Shown here one piece after another: positions 61,216-64,000 of a stretch of DNA of 64,000 nt (position 1 is its first letter; each line of letters opens with the position of its first letter). Source of the stretch: Paenibacillus glycanilyticus NBRC 16618 (GTDB taxonomy: Bacteria; Bacillota; Bacilli; Paenibacillales; Paenibacillaceae); contig NZ_BILY01000031.1 of assembly GCF_004000805.1 (NCBI RefSeq), positions 20,788 through 84,787 on the forward strand, given 5' to 3'. The notes under the pieces were generated by a model, which ran no database searches, was not told the DNA's origin, and saw only the letters and a list, made by a program, of their open reading frames with translations. A program made the position numbers and the translations under genes.

Positions 61216-61383
61216 TTAGTAGTAACCTTTACCTGTACCTACGCCTCCAACTCCCGGGTAACCGCCGCCGCAGCCGCCACCCCAACCGCCTACAAATCCG
61301 CAACCGCAGACGATGATCACCAGCAAGATGAACAGCACAAGAATTGAACCAACACTGTTAAAACCATGGCCAAGTCCTGACAT
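61216..61383 (-). CDS. YjcZ-like small sporulation protein (3 of 3)
   Basis: 55 residues, identical to copy 2 except Ser for His at position 10 (GFNSVG). Same leader and ribosome site. The promoter-like region has drifted (CATATATTG), so expression level may differ. Confidence 0.75.
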   Translation of the reverse strand: MSGLGHGFNSVGSILVLFILLVIIVCGCGFVGGWGGGCGGGYPGVGGVGTGKGYY

Positions 61384-61511
61384 AATTCACAACACCTCCT
61401 TACGTCTGGAGTATTCTTCAATATATGTGGGTGGAGGAGATATGCTTGGGTATTTGCCTCTCCGGTACAAAAGCCGGGCTAAGGGATTTACCCTTTTGGG
61501 GAATCGAAAAG

Positions 61512-61545
61512 AAAAGGGCAGTTCCATTGATGGAACTGTCCTTTT
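61512..61545. terminator. terminator after phosphonate-type transporter genes
   Basis: Stem AAAAGGGCAGTTCCA / TGGAACTGTCCTTTT, loop TTGA. On the minus strand a T-rich stretch follows it. Confidence 0.85.
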
Positions 61546-61549
61546 CCCA

Positions 61550-62344
61550 TTACACGAGCTTTCTTCGGATCGCGCCGGAGATAAGGTCAATGACGGTGAT
61601 CATGACGATAATCCCAAGCAAAATAATGCCGACACGGTCCCAATGACGCGTGCTTAAAGCGAAGATGAGCGGCGTACCGATTCCTCCGGCTCCGATAAAG
61701 CCAAGGATGGTCGCCGAACGGACGTTAATTTCGAACCGGTACAACGTATATGACAAAAAGCTTGGCAGCACTTGCGGCAGCACGGCAAACCATAATTGCT
61801 GGAAGCGATTGGCGCCGGATGCAAGCAGGGCTTCGGAAGGACCGCGGTCGATGCTCTCGATCTCCTCGGCATACAGCTTGCTAAGCATGCCGACGGAATG
61901 AATGCCAAGAGCAAGAACGCCTGCGAACGAGCCCGGACCTACGGCTTTGATGAAGAGGAGGGCCATAACCAGCTCGGGGAAGGTGCGCACAAAGCTCAGA
62001 ACAATCTTTCCCGATCCCGAGACCGTCCGGAACCTGCTCCTATTTCTGGCCGCCCAGATGGCAAAAGGAAAGCTGACCACCGCAGAAATAATCGTTCCCA
62101 GAACGGAAATAGCCAGCGTATCCAGCAATCCCCGCAGCAAATCCTCCCCGTCCGGCAAATAAACATAATCCCAATCGGGCTCAAAAAGTCCCGTTAAAAT
62201 GGATTTCATAATGGTTCCGGCGGTTTCTTTAATGCCTGTAAAAGGCACGCCGCTAAAAGCCCAGATGTATACGGCGAGCAGGGCGGCGTAGACCAGCCAG
62301 CGATATGGATTTTTTTTCGGCTTTTGAATGATGATGTTATTCAT
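61550..62344 (-). CDS. phnE: Phosphonate-type ABC transporter permease (PhnE2)
   Basis: 264 residues, about six helices. The permease loop (EALLASGANRFQQLWFAVLPQVL) includes the EAA-type motif, followed by FEINVRSATILGFIGAGGIG, typical of PhnE. Moves phosphonate, phosphite or a relative across the membrane. Starts by ATGA overlap with the other permease. Last gene on this strand, with a terminator. Confidence 0.92.
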   Translation of the reverse strand: MNNIIIQKPKKNPYRWLVYAALLAVYIWAFSGVPFTGIKETAGTIMKSILTGLFEPDWDYVYLPDGEDLLRGLLDTLAISVLGTIISAVVSFPFAIWAARNRSRFRTVSGSGKIVLSFVRTFPELVMALLFIKAVGPGSFAGVLALGIHSVGMLSKLYAEEIESIDRGPSEALLASGANRFQQLWFAVLPQVLPSFLSYTLYRFEINVRSATILGFIGAGGIGTPLIFALSTRHWDRVGIILLGIIVMITVIDLISGAIRRKLV

Positions 62345-63156
62345 AACAGTCGCTCCCTTAGCTTCGTGCTGGCATAGTCAATGACAAGAACTACCGCAAG
62401 CGTAAAGAGGATAATGACGCTTGTCTTGTCGTACTCCAGGAAGCCAAGCGTTGCTTCGTAATATAGACCGATGCCGCCTGCTCCGACCAGACCCAATACG
62501 GCGGCGGCACGGACATTAATCTCGAAGGTATAGAGCACAAACGACATAAAGTTCGCCTGGATTTGCGGGACAACCCCGTAAATAATTTTTTGCGTATAGT
62601 TTCCTCCGGCGGCCGTTAAGGCTTCAAGCGGTCCGTGGTCGATTGTTTCAATCAGCTCGTAGGTCAGCTTGGAGATGAGGCCAACCGAGAAAACGGTTAG
62701 AGCCAGAATCCCCGGAATTGGACCCAAGCCAAAGACGGAGACGAAAATTGCGGCCAGAAGCAGATCCGGTACCGTGCGAACCAGATTAAGAAGGAAGCGG
62801 GACGGATAATACAGCCAACGGTAACGCGTCAGATTAGCCGCGCAAAGCAGGGAAACGGGAATAGCCAATATGGCACCGATCGTTGTGCCGATCAGGGCCA
62901 TGCGGATCGTTTCGAGCATGCCGTGAACGATGTTGTCGAAGTAGCTCCAGCGCGGCGGGAACATCTCTTTCAGAAGATCCCACATATTGGGCATTCCGGT
63001 AATAAGCTCGGGAAGGGAGGCTTCGGTTTGTTTGCTGCTAGCCCAGAGCAGAACAAGAATCAATGCGATGGTCAAATAATGCTTAATGCGGCTTGGCGGC
63101 TTCGGACGCGCGGTCTTTTGGGCCGCGGCGGGCTTCGTATTCACGTGAAGACTCAT
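62341..63156 (-). CDS. phnE: Phosphonate-type ABC transporter permease (PhnE1)
   Basis: 271 residues. A basic N-terminus is followed by six helices. EAA-type loop LEALTAAGGNYTQKIIYGVVPQ and FEINVRAAAVLGLVGAGGIG. Paired with the downstream permease as a heterodimer; overlaps both neighbours by 4 nt. Confidence 0.92.
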   Translation of the reverse strand: MSLHVNTKPAAAQKTARPKPPSRIKHYLTIALILVLLWASSKQTEASLPELITGMPNMWDLLKEMFPPRWSYFDNIVHGMLETIRMALIGTTIGAILAIPVSLLCAANLTRYRWLYYPSRFLLNLVRTVPDLLLAAIFVSVFGLGPIPGILALTVFSVGLISKLTYELIETIDHGPLEALTAAGGNYTQKIIYGVVPQIQANFMSFVLYTFEINVRAAAVLGLVGAGGIGLYYEATLGFLEYDKTSVIILFTLAVVLVIDYASTKLRERLL

Positions 63157-63926
63157 ACGACGACCTCTCCAAGCAGCTCATCCCGCTGGGGCGGACGGCC
63201 GTAAATTTCGGCAAACCGTTCATCCGTCGCTTCCGATACGGGACCGTCAAAGACGACCTCGCCTGCGCGGAGGCCGATAATCCTGGTGGCATACGTTCTG
63301 GCCAGATCGATGAAATGGAGGTTCACAATCGTCGTAATGCCAAGCTCCAGATTGATCTTTTTCAAATCGTCCATAACCTGTTTGGTCGTTAGAGGATCAA
63401 GGGAAGCGACGGGCTCGTCGGCCAAAATGATTGTTGCTTCCTGGGCCAGAACGCGGGCAATCGCGACACGCTGCTGCTGGCCGCCGGACAGCTCATCCGC
63501 GCGGGAATACGCTTTTTCCATAATATTGACCCGGCCAAGCGCTTCAAAGGCCAGATCGATATCCTTCTGCGGGAATCGGCCGGTTAAGGTCCGGAGGGTA
63601 GAGTGATAACCAACCCTGCCGGCTAATACATTGCGCAGGACGGAAGATCTTTTGACCAGATTAAAGCTTTGGAAAATCATGCCGATATCCCGGCGGATCA
63701 ATCTCAGCTTTTTTCCTTTCGCTTTCGTAATCGATTGGCCGTTGATCAAGATATCGCCTTCGGTAATATCATGGAGTCGGTTAATCGAGCGGAGGAGGGT
63801 GGATTTGCCGGCGCCAGACAAACCGACAATCGCGATAAATTCTCCTTCTTGGATGGTCAAGTTGATATGGTTTAACCCTTTGGTCTGGTTCGGGTAAATT
63901 TTCGATACTTGGCGGAGCTCGATCAT
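63153..63926 (-). CDS. phnC: Phosphonate-type ABC transporter ATPase
   Basis: 257 residues. Walker A GLSGAGKST, Q-loop MIFQSFNLV, signature DELSGGQQQRVAIARVL, Walker B IILADEPVASLDP, and H-loop TIVNLHFIDLA. MIELRQVSKIYPN is the typical PhnC start. AAGGATGGGTTCCC precedes ATG 63926; the extra 13 residues upstream lack support. The missing binding protein (phnD) would lie upstream, beyond 64000. Confidence 0.93.
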   Translation of the reverse strand: MIELRQVSKIYPNQTKGLNHINLTIQEGEFIAIVGLSGAGKSTLLRSINRLHDITEGDILINGQSITKAKGKKLRLIRRDIGMIFQSFNLVKRSSVLRNVLAGRVGYHSTLRTLTGRFPQKDIDLAFEALGRVNIMEKAYSRADELSGGQQQRVAIARVLAQEATIILADEPVASLDPLTTKQVMDDLKKINLELGITTIVNLHFIDLARTYATRIIGLRAGEVVFDGPVSEATDERFAEIYGRPPQRDELLGEVVV

Positions 63927-63963
63927 GGGAACCCATCCTTTTAGAAAGTTTCGGTAACGGGAC

Positions 63964-64000
63964 AAGCCAGCACAAGCCGCAGGCGGCGTTGTACTGGCTT
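63964..64000 (-). repeat. Imperfect inverted repeat upstream of phnC
   Basis: AAGCCAG...CTGGCTT with an inner ACAA/TTGT and a GC-rich tip, cut by the window end. Between a probable phnD and phnC it could form an intercistronic hairpin lowering downstream expression. Confidence 0.5.

Larger units (their letters stand above)
60628..61430. repeat. Tandem duplication of about 440 bp carrying a YjcZ-like gene
   Basis: Two units offset by 443 bp. Each has, in the minus direction, a promoter-like region, a ribosome site, a 168-bp gene and a hairpin. The coding parts differ at only five of 168 bases and the leader of about 30 nt is identical, while the hairpin region has diverged. That contrast suggests selection or gene conversion on the coding part. 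Confidence 0.85.

Noticed and set aside
60640..61316. Two similar plus-strand frames (60640-60873, 61065-61316)
   Set aside because: Their likeness is caused by the tandem duplication; they are antisense to the YjcZ-like genes, which have proper ribosome sites.

Overview
The window looks like chromosomal DNA of an endospore-forming Firmicute of the Paenibacillus/Cohnella type. This rests on two complete gerA-type germinant-receptor operons, an mmg-type methylcitrate operon, a sigV-rsiV-oatA-type locus, YjcZ-like small sporulation proteins, a YxiN/DbpA helicase, moderate GC content, and strong AGGAGG ribosome-binding sites. I saw no rRNA, tRNA, CRISPR array, insertion sequence or prophage. The genes are closely packed, mostly on the + strand, and many units end in clear rho-independent terminators.

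Layout. 1-2.8 kb: the 3' part of a ThDP enzyme, a glycerophosphodiester phosphodiesterase, and a small membrane protein. 2.9-8.2 kb: an MFS carrier followed by a spore germination operon in the order A-C-D-B. 8.2-13.7 kb: a ParB-like protein, an extended SDR, a TIM-barrel isomerase, and an MFS drug exporter with its PadR regulator and two palindromic operators. 13.9-20.4 kb: envelope and spore-surface proteins (SH3-glucosaminidase, Phe-rich LysM protein, an unassigned secreted protein, VanW, a TolB-like propeller), an unannotated 48-aa gene, RhaM and a GpsB-like protein. 20.5-28.8 kb: DbpA, an ABC-F ATPase, and a five-gene operon of two serine hydrolases plus an ABC-2 exporter. 28.8-29.9 kb: an unannotated 45-aa gene and a TipA-like MerR regulator behind a classic 19-bp-spacer promoter. 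30.0-37.9 kb: a seven-gene fatty-acid/propionate operon (degenerate acyl-CoA dehydrogenase, mmgA, mmgB, mmgC, prpB, mmgD, mmgE) behind a candidate sigma-E promoter. 38.0-49.5 kb: an ABC-F, CopA behind CsoR-like sites, a YebC-family protein, an aldo/keto reductase with an epimerase, a DMT transporter, a small HhH protein, VanZ, a TetR/MFS pair with twin operators, and chorismate mutase. 49.6-53.6 kb: a second germination operon in the order small-membrane-B-A-C. 53.6-55.8 kb: divergent LysE exporter and MocR regulator. 55.9-59.4 kb: oatA-sigV-rsiV behind an ECF-like promoter. 59.5-64 kb: an SDR, three YjcZ-like genes (two from a tandem duplication), and PhnC-PhnE-PhnE of a phosphonate-type importer whose upstream binding protein lies outside the window.

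How the parts fit. Much of the content concerns sporulation, germination and envelope defence. Several exporter genes carry their own visible regulatory DNA: PadR, TetR, CsoR-like and ECF sites. The least explained items are the hydrolase/exporter operon, the acyl-CoA dehydrogenase that lacks its catalytic-base motif, the small unannotated genes, and a LysM-protein promoter with a near-perfect palindrome over its -10 box.
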